Source: Cryobacterium tepidiphilum | GTDB lineage: Bacteria; Actinomycetota; Actinomycetes; Actinomycetales; Microbacteriaceae | Assembly: GCF_003716325.1 (NCBI RefSeq) | Contig: NZ_RDSR01000004.1 | Location: 62,001 to 126,000 of the forward strand | DNA length: 64,000 nucleotides | Reading direction: 5' to 3' | Part shown: positions 10,518 through 24,805 of the stretch, in pieces | How positions within the stretch are numbered: position 1 is the stretch's first letter | Layout: each line of letters begins with the position of its first letter | The notes under the pieces: model-generated | Told to the model about the DNA's origin: nothing | What the model saw: the letters and a program-made list of their open reading frames with translations, nothing else | Database searches by the model: none | Position numbers and translations under genes: made by a program

Positions 10518-10886
10518 CTAGTTCGTGGCGGTGAGCTTGCCGCGGCGGATGCGCAGCTGCTGGAGGGCCTCCTCGAGGAGCGCCTCCGCCTCTTCGTCGG
10601 TGCGACGTTCCTTCACGTACGCGAGGTGCGTCTTGTACGGCTCGAGCTTCGCCACCGACGGCGGGTTCTCCTTGTCCCGCCCGGCCGGCAGCCCCGACTG
10701 CGGGCTGTCGATGACGTCGGGGATCTCCTCCTCGGGGAGGTTGGCCGCGAAGTACCGGATGGTCTCGTTGCCGAGGGCGTCCCAGTAGGACACCTTCACC
10801 CGGTCCGCGTGGAAGCCGCGGTCCTGTTCGCCCATGGGTCCTGCTCCGACGCGTGACCCGCGGATCGCACTGCCACCAGATGCCAT
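10518..10886 (-). CDS. rbpA: RNA polymerase-binding protein RbpA
   Basis: Actinobacterial protein that binds RNA polymerase and group 1/2 sigma factors and stimulates open-complex formation. The 122-residue product has the basic N-terminal stretch (AIRGSRVGAGPMGEQDRGF), the central core (VKVSYWDALGNETIRYFAAN) and the C-terminal sigma-interacting helix after KTHLAYVKERRTDEEAE. GGAGG lies 6 bases before the ATG. No cysteine is present, so the zinc-binding form known from Streptomyces is excluded. It follows secG by about 60 bases and may be co-transcribed or have its own promoter. Confidence 0.93.
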   Translation of the reverse strand: MASGGSAIRGSRVGAGPMGEQDRGFHADRVKVSYWDALGNETIRYFAANLPEEEIPDVIDSPQSGLPAGRDKENPPSVAKLEPYKTHLAYVKERRTDEEAEALLEEALQQLRIRRGKLTATN

Positions 10887-10948
10887 TGTGTTCCTCCGTT
10901 AGAACCGGGGAACGGTCAGGTCGACCGTTCGCCTGTGAAAGTCGTGGG

Positions 10949-11200
10949 CTATGCGCCGGTCTCGAACTTGGTGATCAGGCCGAGAACGACGATGCACGCG
11001 AGCCAGAGCAACGCCAGGATGACGGTGATGCGGTTCAGGTTGCGCTCGGCCACACCGGATGCGCCGAGGTTGGACGTGACGCCGCCGCCGAACATGTCGG
11101 ACAGGCCGCCACCGCGGCCCTTGTGCAGCAGGATGAGCATGGTGAGGAGGAGGCTCGTGATGCCGAGCATCACCTGCATCACTACCTGGAGAATCTCCAC
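10949..11200 (-). CDS. secG: Preprotein translocase subunit SecG
   Basis: Small membrane partner of SecYE that aids protein export. The 83-residue product has two hydrophobic helices (about residues 4-24 and 55-77) separated by the conserved polar loop HKGRGGGLSDMFGGG. It lies downstream of tpiA, as in many actinobacteria, and upstream of rbpA. A consensus -10 hexamer sits about 50 bases before the start. Confidence 0.95.
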   Translation of the reverse strand: MEILQVVMQVMLGITSLLLTMLILLHKGRGGGLSDMFGGGVTSNLGASGVAERNLNRITVILALLWLACIVVLGLITKFETGA

Positions 11201-11252
11201 GAGGAACCTTTCACAGTGTGGTGGGCATGGTGCCGCACCGAAGTCTTTGGCA

Positions 11253-11258
11253 ATTATA
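11253..11258 (-). promoter_or_regulatory. Candidate secG promoter -10 (TATAAT)
   Basis: A perfect TATAAT on the minus strand lies in the short tpiA-secG gap, about 53 bases before the secG ATG. It also forms part of a small TAGCC/GGCTA hairpin directly after the tpiA stop. No convincing -35 hexamer is visible. It would let secG and rbpA be transcribed apart from the glycolytic genes. Confidence 0.4.
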
Positions 11259-11267
11259 GCCGAGAGG

Positions 11268-12056
11268 CTAAACTCCGACGTGCTTCTGGAAGCGCACGAT
11301 GTTGGCGAACTCGGTCAGGTCGAGGCTCGCGCCCCCGACGAGGGCACCGTCGACGTTGGGCTCCCGCATGAAGCCGAGGATGTTGTCGGCCTTCACCGAC
11401 CCTCCATACAGGATGCGCGTCTTCGCGGCGACGTCCTGCCCGAGCATGTCGGCGAGGACCGCCCGCAGCTGCGCGGCGACCTGTTCGGCCTGTTCCGGTG
11501 TCGCCGCCTTCCCCGACCCGATGGCCCACACGGGCTCGTAGGCCACGACAATGTCGGCCGCTGCGTCGACGCCGGCGAGGGCGGCGCGCAACTGGGCGAC
11601 GGGGACGGCGCTCGGGCCGTGCTTCTCCAGGTCGTCGGCGCTCTCACCGACGCAGATGACGGGAACCAGGTTGTGCTTGAGGGCCGCCTGCACCTTCGCC
11701 TGCACCTGGTCGTCGTCCTCGCGGTGCAGTGTGCGCCGCTCGGAGTGCCCGATGATGACGTACTGGCATTCCAGCTGCGCGAGGAACGCGCCCGAGATCT
11801 CGCCCGTGTAGGCGCCAGAGTCGTGGGCGGAGACATCCTGCGCCCCGTAGGCGAGCGGCAGCTTGTCGGCGGAGACGAGCGTCTGCACCGACCGCAGGTC
11901 GGTGAACGGCGGGAACACGGCGACCTCGACGGCGGTGAAGTCGTGGTTCGCGTCCTTCAGGCCCCAGGCCAGCTTCTGCACGAAGGCGATGGCCTGCAGG
12001 TGGTCGAGGTTCATCTTCCAGTTCCCCGCGATGAGCGGGGTTCGGTTCACTGCCAT
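11268..12056 (-). CDS. tpiA: Triose-phosphate isomerase
   Basis: Interconverts dihydroxyacetone phosphate and glyceraldehyde 3-phosphate. The 262-residue TIM barrel has the substrate lysine in AGNWKMN (about residue 13), the catalytic histidine in IIGHSERR (about 103) and the catalytic glutamate in [14 protein letters not shown] (about 175). Its start overlaps the pgk 3' end by 10 bases, indicating tight coupling in the gapA-pgk-tpiA operon. Confidence 0.97.
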   Translation of the reverse strand: MAVNRTPLIAGNWKMNLDHLQAIAFVQKLAWGLKDANHDFTAVEVAVFPPFTDLRSVQTLVSADKLPLAYGAQDVSAHDSGAYTGEISGAFLAQLECQYVIIGHSERRTLHREDDDQVQAKVQAALKHNLVPVICVGESADDLEKHGPSAVPVAQLRAALAGVDAAADIVVAYEPVWAIGSGKAATPEQAEQVAAQLRAVLADMLGQDVAAKTRILYGGSVKADNILGFMREPNVDGALVGGASLDLTEFANIVRFQKHVGV

Positions 12057-13261
12057 CCGAGGACCTCCAGTCCTGGCAGGCGCTTGCCCTCGAGGAACTC
12101 GAGGCTCGCACCCCCGCCCGTTGAGATGTGACCGAAGCGGTCATCGTCGAAGCCGAGGGTGCGCACCGCTGCGGCGGAGTCGCCCCCGCCGACGACGCTG
12201 AGGCCGTCGGCCTGGGTGAGCGCCTCGGCGACGGTGCGGGTGCCTTCCGCGAACGGCGCGAGCTCGAAAACGCCCATCGGACCGTTCCAGAACACCGTCT
12301 TCGACGAGCGGATGACGTCGGCGAACGCTTTCGCGCTGTCGGGGCCGATGTCGAGGCCGAGGCCCGACGACCCGAACGGGGTGTCCTCGATGGCGTCGGC
12401 CGCCGTCACGACATGCTCGGCGTCGGCGGAGAACGCGGCGGCGACGACGATGTCCGTCGGCAGCACGAGGTCGACGCCGCGGCGCTCGGCCTCGTCGAGG
12501 TAGCCGCGCACGGTGTCGAGCTGGTCGGGCTCGAGCAGGCTCGAGCCCACACTGTAGCCCTTCGCAGCGAGGAATGTGAAGACCATTCCGCCGCCGATGA
12601 GCAGCGAGTCGACGCGGGGCAGCAGGTGCCCGATCACGCCGAGCTTGTCGGAGACCTTCGAGCCGCCGAGGACGACCGTGTACGGGGACTGCGGCTTCTT
12701 CGTGAGTCGCTCGAGCACATCCAGTTCCGCGGCGATCAGCAGGCCGGCGGCGCTCGGCAGGATCTCGGCGAGGTCGTAGACGCTCGCCTGCTTGCGGTGC
12801 ACGACGCCGAAGCCGTCGGACACGAGCACGTCGCCGAGGCTGCCGAGCTGCTCGGCGAACGCACGTCGTACGGCGTCGTCCTTGCTGGTCTCGCCCGCGT
12901 TGAAGCGGAGGTTCTCGAGCACGACGACCGCTCCGTCGGAGAGCCCGTCGACCGCGGCCCGCGCCGAGTCGCCGACCGTGTCGGTGGCGAACCCGACCGG
13001 GGAGCCGAGGAGCTCCCCGAGGCGGGCGGCGACGGGCGCCAGGCTGTACGCCGGGTCCGGCTCGCCGTCAGGGCGGCCGAGGTGCGAGACGACGATCACC
13101 TTGGCGCCCTGCTCGACGAGCGTGCGGAGGGTGGGAAGCGACGCCCGCACCCGGCCGTCGTCGGTGATGCGCCCGTCGTCCAGGGGGACGTTCAGGTCGC
13201 AGCGGACGATGACACGCTTGCCGGCCAGCGGCCCGAGCGATGCGATGGTGCGAAGCGTCAC
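12047..13261 (-). CDS. pgk: Phosphoglycerate kinase
   Basis: Transfers phosphate from 1,3-bisphosphoglycerate to ADP. The 404-residue monomer begins with the substrate-binding [14 protein letters not shown] (about residues 16-29) and carries VVLENLRF near residue 115, [15 protein letters not shown] in the middle and the nucleotide-site [13 protein letters not shown] near the C-terminus. It lies 13 bases after gapA and overlaps tpiA. Confidence 0.97.
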   Translation of the reverse strand: MTLRTIASLGPLAGKRVIVRCDLNVPLDDGRITDDGRVRASLPTLRTLVEQGAKVIVVSHLGRPDGEPDPAYSLAPVAARLGELLGSPVGFATDTVGDSARAAVDGLSDGAVVVLENLRFNAGETSKDDAVRRAFAEQLGSLGDVLVSDGFGVVHRKQASVYDLAEILPSAAGLLIAAELDVLERLTKKPQSPYTVVLGGSKVSDKLGVIGHLLPRVDSLLIGGGMVFTFLAAKGYSVGSSLLEPDQLDTVRGYLDEAERRGVDLVLPTDIVVAAAFSADAEHVVTAADAIEDTPFGSSGLGLDIGPDSAKAFADVIRSSKTVFWNGPMGVFELAPFAEGTRTVAEALTQADGLSVVGGGDSAAAVRTLGFDDDRFGHISTGGGASLEFLEGKRLPGLEVLGWQ

Positions 13262-13274
13262 AGCGGTCCCCGGG

Positions 13275-15009
<1,735 letters not shown>

Positions 15010-15078
15010 TGCGTATCTCCTTGTGTTTGTCCGACATTTTCAGTCTAGTCAGCCGTCCCGGTGTCGTTCCGGGCGCCG

Positions 15079-16071
15079 TCACACGTCGTCGAGGTCGGCC
15101 GGCAGGTTCGCGTCGGTGCCCGGGATGCCGAGTTCGACGGCCTTCTTGTCGGCCATGGCGAGCAGGCGACGGATGCGGCCGGCCACGGCATCCTTCGTCA
15201 TGGGCGGGTCGGCGTGGTGACCCAGCTCGTCGAGGCTGGAGTCCCGGAAGCCCAGGCGGAGCTCCCCCGCGTACCGCAGGTGCGGCGGCGTCTCGTCCCC
15301 GAGGATCTCCATGGCGCGTTCGACGCGCGCGCACGCGGCCACGGCGGCCTGCGCGGAACGGCGGAGGTTGGCGTCGTCGAAGTTCACCAGGCGGTTCGCG
15401 GTGGCGCGCACCTCGCGGCGTTGCCGCATCTCCTCCCAGCCCTGCACGGCCTTCTCCGCGCCCATCCGGAGCAGCATGGCGCTGATGGCGTCGCCGTCCC
15501 GGATCACGACGCGGTGCACGCCGCGCACCTCGCGGGCCTTGGCGGCGATCCCGAGGCGCCCGGCCGAACCGACCAGTGCCATGGCGGCCTCGTTCCCGGG
15601 GCAGGTCACCTCCAGTGAGGCGGAGCGGCCGGGATCGGTGAGGGAGCCCTGGGCAAGGAACGCCCCGCGCCACACCGCGGCGACCTCCTCCTTCGACCCG
15701 GTGGTCAGCCGGTTCGGAAGCCCGCGGATGGGCCGCCGACGGGCGTCGAGCAGGCCCGTCTGCCGGGCCAGGGTCTCCCCGCCGTCCATCACGCGCACCA
15801 GGTAGTGGTTCGTGCGGCGGACGCCGGAGGCGCCGAGCACCGAAACGGCGCTGCGCACCCCGTACAACTCGGCCAGGTCCTTCCGCACCCGTTGGGCGAG
15901 CACCGGCGAGTCCAGTTCCGACTCCACGGCGATGCGGCCGGAGATGATGTGCAGGCCGCCGGAGAAACGCAGGATGGTGGCCAGCTCGGCAGCCCGCACC
16001 GTGGTCTTGGACACCTCAACGCGGGAGAGTTCGTCTTTGACGTCGATGGTGAGTGCCACTGGTGGATCCAT
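15079..16071 (-). CDS. whiA: DNA-binding protein WhiA
   Basis: WhiA is a conserved Gram-positive regulator; in Streptomyces it works with WhiB in sporulation-linked cell division, and in non-sporulating relatives its role is less clear. The protein has an N-terminal LAGLIDADG-homing-endonuclease-like domain (with [12 protein letters not shown] about residues 130-141) and a C-terminal helix-turn-helix that includes [30 protein letters not shown]. The ATG at 16071 gives 330 residues; a GTG at 16059 ([14 protein letters not shown]) matches the usual family N-terminus better, and neither has a strong ribosome-binding site. It follows rapZ by about 40 bases. Confidence 0.93.
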   Translation of the reverse strand: MDPPVALTIDVKDELSRVEVSKTTVRAAELATILRFSGGLHIISGRIAVESELDSPVLAQRVRKDLAELYGVRSAVSVLGASGVRRTNHYLVRVMDGGETLARQTGLLDARRRPIRGLPNRLTTGSKEEVAAVWRGAFLAQGSLTDPGRSASLEVTCPGNEAAMALVGSAGRLGIAAKAREVRGVHRVVIRDGDAISAMLLRMGAEKAVQGWEEMRQRREVRATANRLVNFDDANLRRSAQAAVAACARVERAMEILGDETPPHLRYAGELRLGFRDSSLDELGHHADPPMTKDAVAGRIRRLLAMADKKAVELGIPGTDANLPADLDDV

Positions 16072-16112
16072 TCTGTTGAAAACTGTCGCTGCGCTACCGG
16101 TGCCGGTGCGCG

Positions 16113-16985
16113 CTATTCACGGCCGAGGTCGCGGTGCTTGACGCTCACGTTCACCCCGAGGTCATCGCGGATCATCGTGGCCAGCTCGCGGACCATCGCG
16201 ACCGAGCGGTGACGGCCCCCCGTGCAGCCGACCGCGATCGTCGCCCGCCGCTTGTTCTCGCGCTCATACCCGGCCAGCACCGGGCGGAGGGCGGCGACGT
16301 AGTTGTCGAGGAACTCCCGGGCGCCCTCCTGCTCGAAGACGTAGTCGCTGATCTCCTCGGTGAGCCCGGTCAGGGGCCGGAGCTCGGGGATCCAGAACGG
16401 GTTCGGCAGGAATCGCACGTCGGCGACCATGTCGACATCCGTGGGGAGCCCGTACTTGAAGCCGAAGCTCATGACGGTGAGGCGGATACCCGCCTCCTCC
16501 TCGTCGGCGAACGCCTCGGCGATCGCCGTGGCGAGCTGGTGGATGTTGAGGCTGGATGTGTCGATCACCATGTCGCTGGAGGCGCGCACCTCGCTGAGCC
16601 GCGCGCGTTCGGCGGCGATGCCGTCGAGGAGCGTCCCGTCGCCCTGCAGCGGATGCGGCCGGCGCACGGCCTCGAACCGCCGCACCAGCACCTCGTCGGT
16701 GGCCTCGAGGAAGATGACGCGCACCCGGGCGCCCGTGCGCAGGGTTCCGACGATGTCCTGGAACGCACTGAAGAAGTTGCCGCCGCGGATGTCGACGACC
16801 GCCGCGATGCGCGGCAGGCTACCGGCTCGCTGGGCGAGGTCGACGAGCGGCCGCAGCATCTGCGGCGGCAGGTTGTCGACCACGTACCAGCCGAGGTCTT
16901 CGAGCGCGTTGGCGACGGTAGAGCGCCCCGCTCCGGACATCCCGGTGACGATCAGCATCTCCTGCTGTTCGTGGTCGGTCGTCAT
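16113..16985 (-). CDS. rapZ: RNase adapter/nucleotide-binding protein RapZ (YvcJ family)
   Basis: P-loop protein; in Escherichia coli it guides RNase E to the GlmZ small RNA, while its function in actinobacteria is not established. The 290-residue product has the Walker A motif GMSGAGRS near residue 15, the DNLP segment near 38, and a C-terminal domain with [11 protein letters not shown] near 253. It belongs to the conserved uvrC-rapZ-whiA block. The C-terminal end [10 protein letters not shown] is typical. Confidence 0.94.
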   Translation of the reverse strand: MTTDHEQQEMLIVTGMSGAGRSTVANALEDLGWYVVDNLPPQMLRPLVDLAQRAGSLPRIAAVVDIRGGNFFSAFQDIVGTLRTGARVRVIFLEATDEVLVRRFEAVRRPHPLQGDGTLLDGIAAERARLSEVRASSDMVIDTSSLNIHQLATAIAEAFADEEEAGIRLTVMSFGFKYGLPTDVDMVADVRFLPNPFWIPELRPLTGLTEEISDYVFEQEGAREFLDNYVAALRPVLAGYERENKRRATIAVGCTGGRHRSVAMVRELATMIRDDLGVNVSVKHRDLGRE

Positions 16986-17027
16986 GGATGCTTCGGGCTT
17001 TCGATCGGGGCGGTCACTGCCTCCAGC

Positions 17028-18905
17028 CTAGCCAGCCTTGGAGGCAGTGGCATGCACATGCTGGTGAATGGTGGCGGCCAGCACCGGGCCGATGCCGTTC
17101 ACCTGGCCGATCTCGTCGACGCCGGCCTGCTTCAGCCGCGACACCGACCCGAAGTGGCGCAGCAGTTGCTTCACCCGCGCGGGCCCGAGCCCCGGCACCT
17201 CGGACAGCACGGTGGAGATATCGCGCTTGCGGCGGGTGCGCTGGTGGGCGATGGCGAAGCGGTGCGCCTCGTCGCGAATGCGCTGCATGAGGAACAGCGC
17301 CTCGCTGTTGCGCGGCAGGATCACCGGGTAGTCGGAGTCGGGGAGCCAGATCTCCTCGAGCCGCTTCGCGATGCCGCACAGCGCGATGTCGGTGATGCCG
17401 GAGTCGGCGAGGGCGCGGGCCGCGGCCGCGACCTGCGGCTGCCCGCCGTCGACGATCAGGAGGTTGGGGCGGTACCGGAACTTGGTGCGTCGTTCCTCGC
17501 CGGCGGCATCCGTTTCACCGAGCTCGGGTTTCAGGTAGGCGAGGCGGCGCATGAGCGTGCGGTACAGGGAGTCGGTGTCGTCCGTCGACTCCGGGATCGT
17601 GAAGCGCCGGTACTCGTCCTTGCGGGCGAGGCCGTCTTCGAACACAACCATGGAGGCGACGATGTTCGTGCCGCCGAGGTGCGACACGTCGTAGCACTCC
17701 ATGCGCAACGGGGCCGACGGCATCTCGAGCGCCTCCTGGATGTCCTCCAGGGCCTTGCTGCGGGCCACGAAGTCGGAGCTGCGCCGGGTCTTGTAGAGCA
17801 TGAGGGCGTGCTTCGCGTTCTGGTTCGCCGTCTCCAGCAGCGCCGCCTTCTCGCCGCGCTGCGCCGCGACGAGGCGCACCTTGCGGTTGCCGATGCTGCC
17901 CAGCCAGTCCTGCAGGGCGTCGACGTCGTCGGGCAGTTCCGGCAGCACCACCTCGCGCGGCGGCCGGCCGTCATGGTCGTATGCGGACTTCATGATCGAA
18001 TCGACCAGTTCGTCGGTGGAGAGGTCGAGTTCCTTGTCCACGATCCAGCTGCGCACACCGCGCACCCGGCCGCCGCGGACGATGAACTGCTGCACCGCGG
18101 CCGCCAGCTCATCCTGGTCAATGCCGAACAGGTCGATGTCCACCGTGTCGCGGAGCACCACGGCGCTCTTCTCCAGGACGGCGTCGAGCGCCATCACCTG
18201 GTCGCGGCGCTTGGCGGCGAGCTCGTAGTCCTGCTCTGCTGCGGCAGCCTTCATCTCGGCGGTGAGCATGTTGATGAGCTTGCGGTCCTGGCTCGTCATG
18301 AAGCTGACGAACTGGTTGACCGTCGCCCGGTGCTCCTCGATGCTCACCTTGTGGGAGCACGGCCCGAAGCAGCGGCCGATCTGGCTCGCGAAACACGGCT
18401 TGCCGCTCTGCATGGCGCGCTTGTAGTTGGCGTTCGAGCAGGTGCGGATCGGGAACGCCTTGAGCATGAGGTCCATGGTCTCGTGCACGGCCCACACCTT
18501 GGGGTACGGCCCGAAGTAGCGGGCGCCGCGGATGCCGGTGGTGCGGGTCACGAGGACGCGCGGCGCTTCGTCGGCGAGCGTGACCGCCAGGTACGGGTAG
18601 GACTTGTCGTCCTTGAACTGCACGTTGAACGGCGGGTCGAACTCGTTGATCCAGGTCCACTCCAGCTGCAGCGCCTCCACCTCCGTGCCGACGACCGTCC
18701 ACTCGACACTCGCGGCGGTGGTCACCATGCGCCGGGTGCGCTCGTGGAGGTTGTGCAGGGGCGCGAAGTAGTTGCTGAGGCGGGCGCGCAGGTTCTTCGC
18801 CTTGCCGACGTACAGCACCCGGCCGGTGGCGTCACGGAACCGGTACACTCCCGGGCTCGTCGGGATCTCGCCCGTCCTGGGGCGGTAGCTCAGCATGTCT
18901 GACAT
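17028..18905 (-). CDS. uvrC: Excinuclease ABC subunit C
   Basis: Makes the two incisions of nucleotide excision repair after UvrB is loaded at damage. The 625-residue protein has the N-terminal GIY-YIG nuclease ([21 protein letters not shown], residues about 16-36), the UvrB-binding UVR motif near residues 200-235, the RNase H-like C-terminal nuclease domain (about 380-550, with [14 protein letters not shown]) and a terminal helix-hairpin-helix pair ([18 protein letters not shown]). It follows uvrA by 13 bases, and uvrB lies just upstream of uvrA. Confidence 0.97.
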   Translation of the reverse strand: MSDMLSYRPRTGEIPTSPGVYRFRDATGRVLYVGKAKNLRARLSNYFAPLHNLHERTRRMVTTAASVEWTVVGTEVEALQLEWTWINEFDPPFNVQFKDDKSYPYLAVTLADEAPRVLVTRTTGIRGARYFGPYPKVWAVHETMDLMLKAFPIRTCSNANYKRAMQSGKPCFASQIGRCFGPCSHKVSIEEHRATVNQFVSFMTSQDRKLINMLTAEMKAAAAEQDYELAAKRRDQVMALDAVLEKSAVVLRDTVDIDLFGIDQDELAAAVQQFIVRGGRVRGVRSWIVDKELDLSTDELVDSIMKSAYDHDGRPPREVVLPELPDDVDALQDWLGSIGNRKVRLVAAQRGEKAALLETANQNAKHALMLYKTRRSSDFVARSKALEDIQEALEMPSAPLRMECYDVSHLGGTNIVASMVVFEDGLARKDEYRRFTIPESTDDTDSLYRTLMRRLAYLKPELGETDAAGEERRTKFRYRPNLLIVDGGQPQVAAAARALADSGITDIALCGIAKRLEEIWLPDSDYPVILPRNSEALFLMQRIRDEAHRFAIAHQRTRRKRDISTVLSEVPGLGPARVKQLLRHFGSVSRLKQAGVDEIGQVNGIGPVLAATIHQHVHATASKAG

Positions 18906-18918
18906 GGTGCTTCGCGGG

Positions 18919-21786
<2,868 letters not shown>

Positions 21787-21838
21787 CAAATGAGTCTATG
21801 CAGACCCTCCGCCATCCATTGACCGATCGCGCATGCTA

Positions 21839-23923
21839 TCAGCGAACGCCGCCGACGGGGTTGACGTGCCCGGCGCGTTCCATGGTGCGGAGCTCGCGCT
21901 TGAGCTCGCTGACCTCGTCGCGGAGGCGCGCGGCCAGCTCGAACTTGAGTTCGCCCGCGGCCTCCAGCATCTGCCCGTTCAGGTCGGCGATCAGCGATTC
22001 GAGGTCGTTCGCGCCGTTGGCGGCGAGCCCCTGCCGCCGCAGGTTTGGCGTGGGGCTCTTCTTGCCCCGGTCGCGGCCGGCGAGGAGCGCGGCCGTGTCG
22101 GCCTCCTCCCGGGCGAGGATGTCGGTGATGTCGGCGATCTTCTTGCGCAGCGGCGTCGGGTCGATGCCGTGCTCGGCGTTGTAGGCGATCTGCTTGTCGC
22201 GGCGCCGGTTGGTCTCCTCGATCGCCAGCGCCATCGAGGGGGTGAGCCGGTCGGCGTACATGTGCACCTGGCCGGAGACGTTGCGGGCCGCACGGCCGAT
22301 GGTCTGGATCAGCGACGTGGATGAGCGCAGGAAGCCCTCCTTGTCGGCGTCGAGGATCGCCACGAGCGAGACCTCGGGAAGGTCGAGGCCTTCCCGCAGC
22401 AGGTTGATGCCCACCAGCACGTCGAAGACGCCGGCGCGCAGCTCGGAGAGCAGCTCGACGCGGCGGAGCGTGTCGACGTCGGAGTGCAGGTAGCGCACGC
22501 GCACGCCCGCCTCGGTGAGGAAGTCGGTGAGCTCCTCAGCCATCTTCTTGGTGAGGGTCGTGACGAGCACCCGCTCGTTGCGCTCGACCCGCGCCCGGAT
22601 CTGCTCGAGCAGGTCGTCGATCTGCCCCTCGGTGGGCCGCACCTGAATCTCGGGGTCGATGAGGCCGGTGGGCCGGATGATCTGCTCGACGACGCCGTCG
22701 GCGATGCCGAGCTCGTACTTGCCCGGCGTCGCCGACAGGTACACGGTCTGGCCGACCCGGTCTTTGAACTCGTTGAACTTCAGCGGCCGGTTGTCGAGGG
22801 CGCTCGGCAGCCGGAAGCCGTGGTCGACGAGGGTGCGCTTGCGGGAGGAGTCGCCCTCGTACATCGCCCCGATCTGCGGCACGGTGACGTGCGACTCGTC
22901 GATGACGACCAGGAAGTCGTCGGGAAAGTAGTCGAGCAGGCAGTGCGGCGCCTCGCCGGGGTTCCGCCCGTCGATGTGCCGGGAGTAGTTCTCGATGCCG
23001 GAGCAGAACCCGATCTGTTCCATCATCTCCAGGTCGAACATGGTGCGCATGCGCAACCGCTGCGCCTCGAGCAGCTTGCCCTCGCGCTCGAGTTGGGCGA
23101 GCCTTTCATCGAGCTCGGCCTGGATGGTGCCCATGGCCCGGTGCATCACATCGGTGCTGGCGACGTAGTGGGAGCCGGGGAACACCGAGACCGCGTCGAG
23201 CTTGCGGACGATGTCGCCGGTGAGCGGATGCAGGCTGTACAGCGCCTCGATCTCGTCACCGAACATCTCGATGCGGATCGCCAGTTCTTCGTACATGGGG
23301 ATGATCTCGATGGTGTCGCCGCGCACCCGGAAGTTGCCGCGGGAGAAATCGATGTCGTTGCGCTGGTACTGCATGGAGACGAACTTGCGGATCAGCCAGT
23401 CCCGGTCGACGCGCTGCCCCACCTGGAGCGGCATCATCGCCTCCAGGTAGCCCTCGGGCGTGCCGAGGCCGTAGATGCAGGAGACCGTGGAGACGACGAC
23501 GACGTCGCGGCGGCTCAGCAGTGAATTGGTCGTGGAGTGCCGCAGCCGCTCGACCTCGGCGTTGATCGAGCTGTCTTTCTCGATGAAGGTGTCGGTCTGC
23601 GGCACGTAGGCCTCGGGCTGGTAGTAGTCGTAGTACGAGACGAAGTACTCGACGGCGTTGTTCGGCATGAGTTCGCGGAACTCGGTGGCGAGCTGCGCGG
23701 CGAGGGTCTTGTTGTGGGCGAGCACGAGGGTGGGCCGCTGCACCGCTTCGATGAGCCACGCGGTGGTCGCCGACTTGCCTGTTCCCGTGGCGCCGAGCAG
23801 CACGACATCCGTCTCGCCGGCGTTGATGCGGCCGGCCAGCGCTTCGATCGCGGCCGGCTGGTCGCCGCTCGGCGAGTATTCGCTCACTACCTCGAACGGG
23901 TGCACGGCACGGGTGGCTTCCAT
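21839..23923 (-). CDS. uvrB: Excinuclease ABC subunit B
   Basis: Damage-verifying helicase-like subunit that binds UvrA, then UvrC. The ATG at 23923 ([20 protein letters not shown]) is chosen because the upstream frame continuation is not conserved. The 694-residue protein has Walker [15 protein letters not shown] (about residue 40), the beta-hairpin [19 protein letters not shown] (about 92), the DESH motif in [14 protein letters not shown] (about 340), helicase motif VI in [12 protein letters not shown] and a C-terminal UVR domain (about 655-690). Confidence 0.97.
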   Translation of the reverse strand: MEATRAVHPFEVVSEYSPSGDQPAAIEALAGRINAGETDVVLLGATGTGKSATTAWLIEAVQRPTLVLAHNKTLAAQLATEFRELMPNNAVEYFVSYYDYYQPEAYVPQTDTFIEKDSSINAEVERLRHSTTNSLLSRRDVVVVSTVSCIYGLGTPEGYLEAMMPLQVGQRVDRDWLIRKFVSMQYQRNDIDFSRGNFRVRGDTIEIIPMYEELAIRIEMFGDEIEALYSLHPLTGDIVRKLDAVSVFPGSHYVASTDVMHRAMGTIQAELDERLAQLEREGKLLEAQRLRMRTMFDLEMMEQIGFCSGIENYSRHIDGRNPGEAPHCLLDYFPDDFLVVIDESHVTVPQIGAMYEGDSSRKRTLVDHGFRLPSALDNRPLKFNEFKDRVGQTVYLSATPGKYELGIADGVVEQIIRPTGLIDPEIQVRPTEGQIDDLLEQIRARVERNERVLVTTLTKKMAEELTDFLTEAGVRVRYLHSDVDTLRRVELLSELRAGVFDVLVGINLLREGLDLPEVSLVAILDADKEGFLRSSTSLIQTIGRAARNVSGQVHMYADRLTPSMALAIEETNRRRDKQIAYNAEHGIDPTPLRKKIADITDILAREEADTAALLAGRDRGKKSPTPNLRRQGLAANGANDLESLIADLNGQMLEAAGELKFELAARLRDEVSELKRELRTMERAGHVNPVGGVR

Positions 23924-23933
23924 GACCACCAGT

Positions 23934-24548
23934 TTACGGAGCGCCCCTGACAACGCGCTCCCAGAGGGCATCTGCCTGCGAGGCGGTCTGCTCGATGCTG
24001 CCGTCGGTGTCGATCACGACGTCGGCGATCGCGAGCCGCTCCGCGTCGGCCGCCTGCGACCCGAGCCGACGGGCGGCATCCGCTTCGCTGAACCCGCGTA
24101 GACGGATGAGGCGCTCACGTCGCACCGATTCGTCGGCGTGCGCGACGACGACGAGGTCGAACGGATGGTCGACGGCGGCTTCCACAAGCAGGGGCACGTC
24201 GTAGACGACGACGGCGTCGGGGTTCGCCTGCTCCGCCTCGGCGATGAGCCGCCGGGTGAGGGCGCGCACCGCCGGGTGCACGATGGCGTTCAGCGTGGCC
24301 AGCTGTTCGGGATGCCCGAAGACGCGCTGGCCGAGCGCCGCGCGGTCGAGTGTGCCGTCGGGGGCGATCACGTCGTCGCCGAAAGCGGAGCGGATGCGGG
24401 CAAGTCCCTCGGTGCCGGGTTCGACCACCTCGCGGGCCAGCCGGTCGGCGTCGATGTGCACGGCGCCCTGCTCGGCCAGGCGGCGGGCGATGGTGCTCTT
24501 GCCCGAGGCGATGCCGCCGGTCAGTCCGATCAGGTACACGCCTGCCAT
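23934..24548 (-). CDS. coaE: Dephospho-CoA kinase
   Basis: Last step of coenzyme A synthesis: phosphorylates the ribose 3' hydroxyl of dephospho-CoA. The ATG at 24548 opens [20 protein letters not shown], with the P-loop at residues 9-17; the frame is open farther upstream through repeat sequence that is not protein-like. The 204-residue length and [13 protein letters not shown] near residue 35 fit CoaE. Actinobacterial relatives often carry an extra C-terminal UPF0157 (GrpB) domain; it is absent here. Ten bases separate it from uvrB. Confidence 0.95.
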   Translation of the reverse strand: MAGVYLIGLTGGIASGKSTIARRLAEQGAVHIDADRLAREVVEPGTEGLARIRSAFGDDVIAPDGTLDRAALGQRVFGHPEQLATLNAIVHPAVRALTRRLIAEAEQANPDAVVVYDVPLLVEAAVDHPFDLVVVAHADESVRRERLIRLRGFSEADAARRLGSQAADAERLAIADVVIDTDGSIEQTASQADALWERVVRGAP

Positions 24549-24582
24549 GCTACTGGCCGCCCAGCCTCCCGCGACCTCGCCC

Positions 24583-24708
24583 GTGCGGGGATTCCGCCGC
24601 CCTTCCCCTGCCGAGGCGGCAGTTTGCCCGCACCCGCGGCAGCGCATGCCCGCCGGTGCGGGGTTTCCGCCGTCTCCCACGTGTGGGGGCGGCAGTTTGC
24701 CCGCACCG
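24583..24708. repeat. Two direct ~52-base repeats, each with inverted ends
   Basis: Copies at about 24583-24634 and 24656-24707 share GTGCGGGG.TTCCGCCG at the left and GGCGGCAGTTTGCCCGCACC at the right, with more variable centres. In each copy the ends (GTGCGGG/CCCGCAC) can pair, so each may fold as a hairpin. They lie in the 257-base gap between rpsA (3' side) and coaE (5' side). No gene is visible in the gap. Confidence 0.6.
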
Positions 24709-24757
24709 ACGAGGGTATGGGAGGAGGGCGCGCCCGACGCCGCGCGATAGACGACGA

Positions 24758-24785
24758 ATGGCCGGACCCCGTGGGGCCCGGCCAT
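24758..24785 (-). terminator. rpsA terminator
   Basis: Near-perfect 13-bp inverted repeat (24758-24770 with 24773-24785, one mismatch) centred on ACCCCGTGGGG, 20 bases past the rpsA stop. No T-run follows, so termination strength is uncertain. Confidence 0.6.
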
Positions 24786-24805
24786 CCGTGGTACTGCGGT
24801 GGAAC

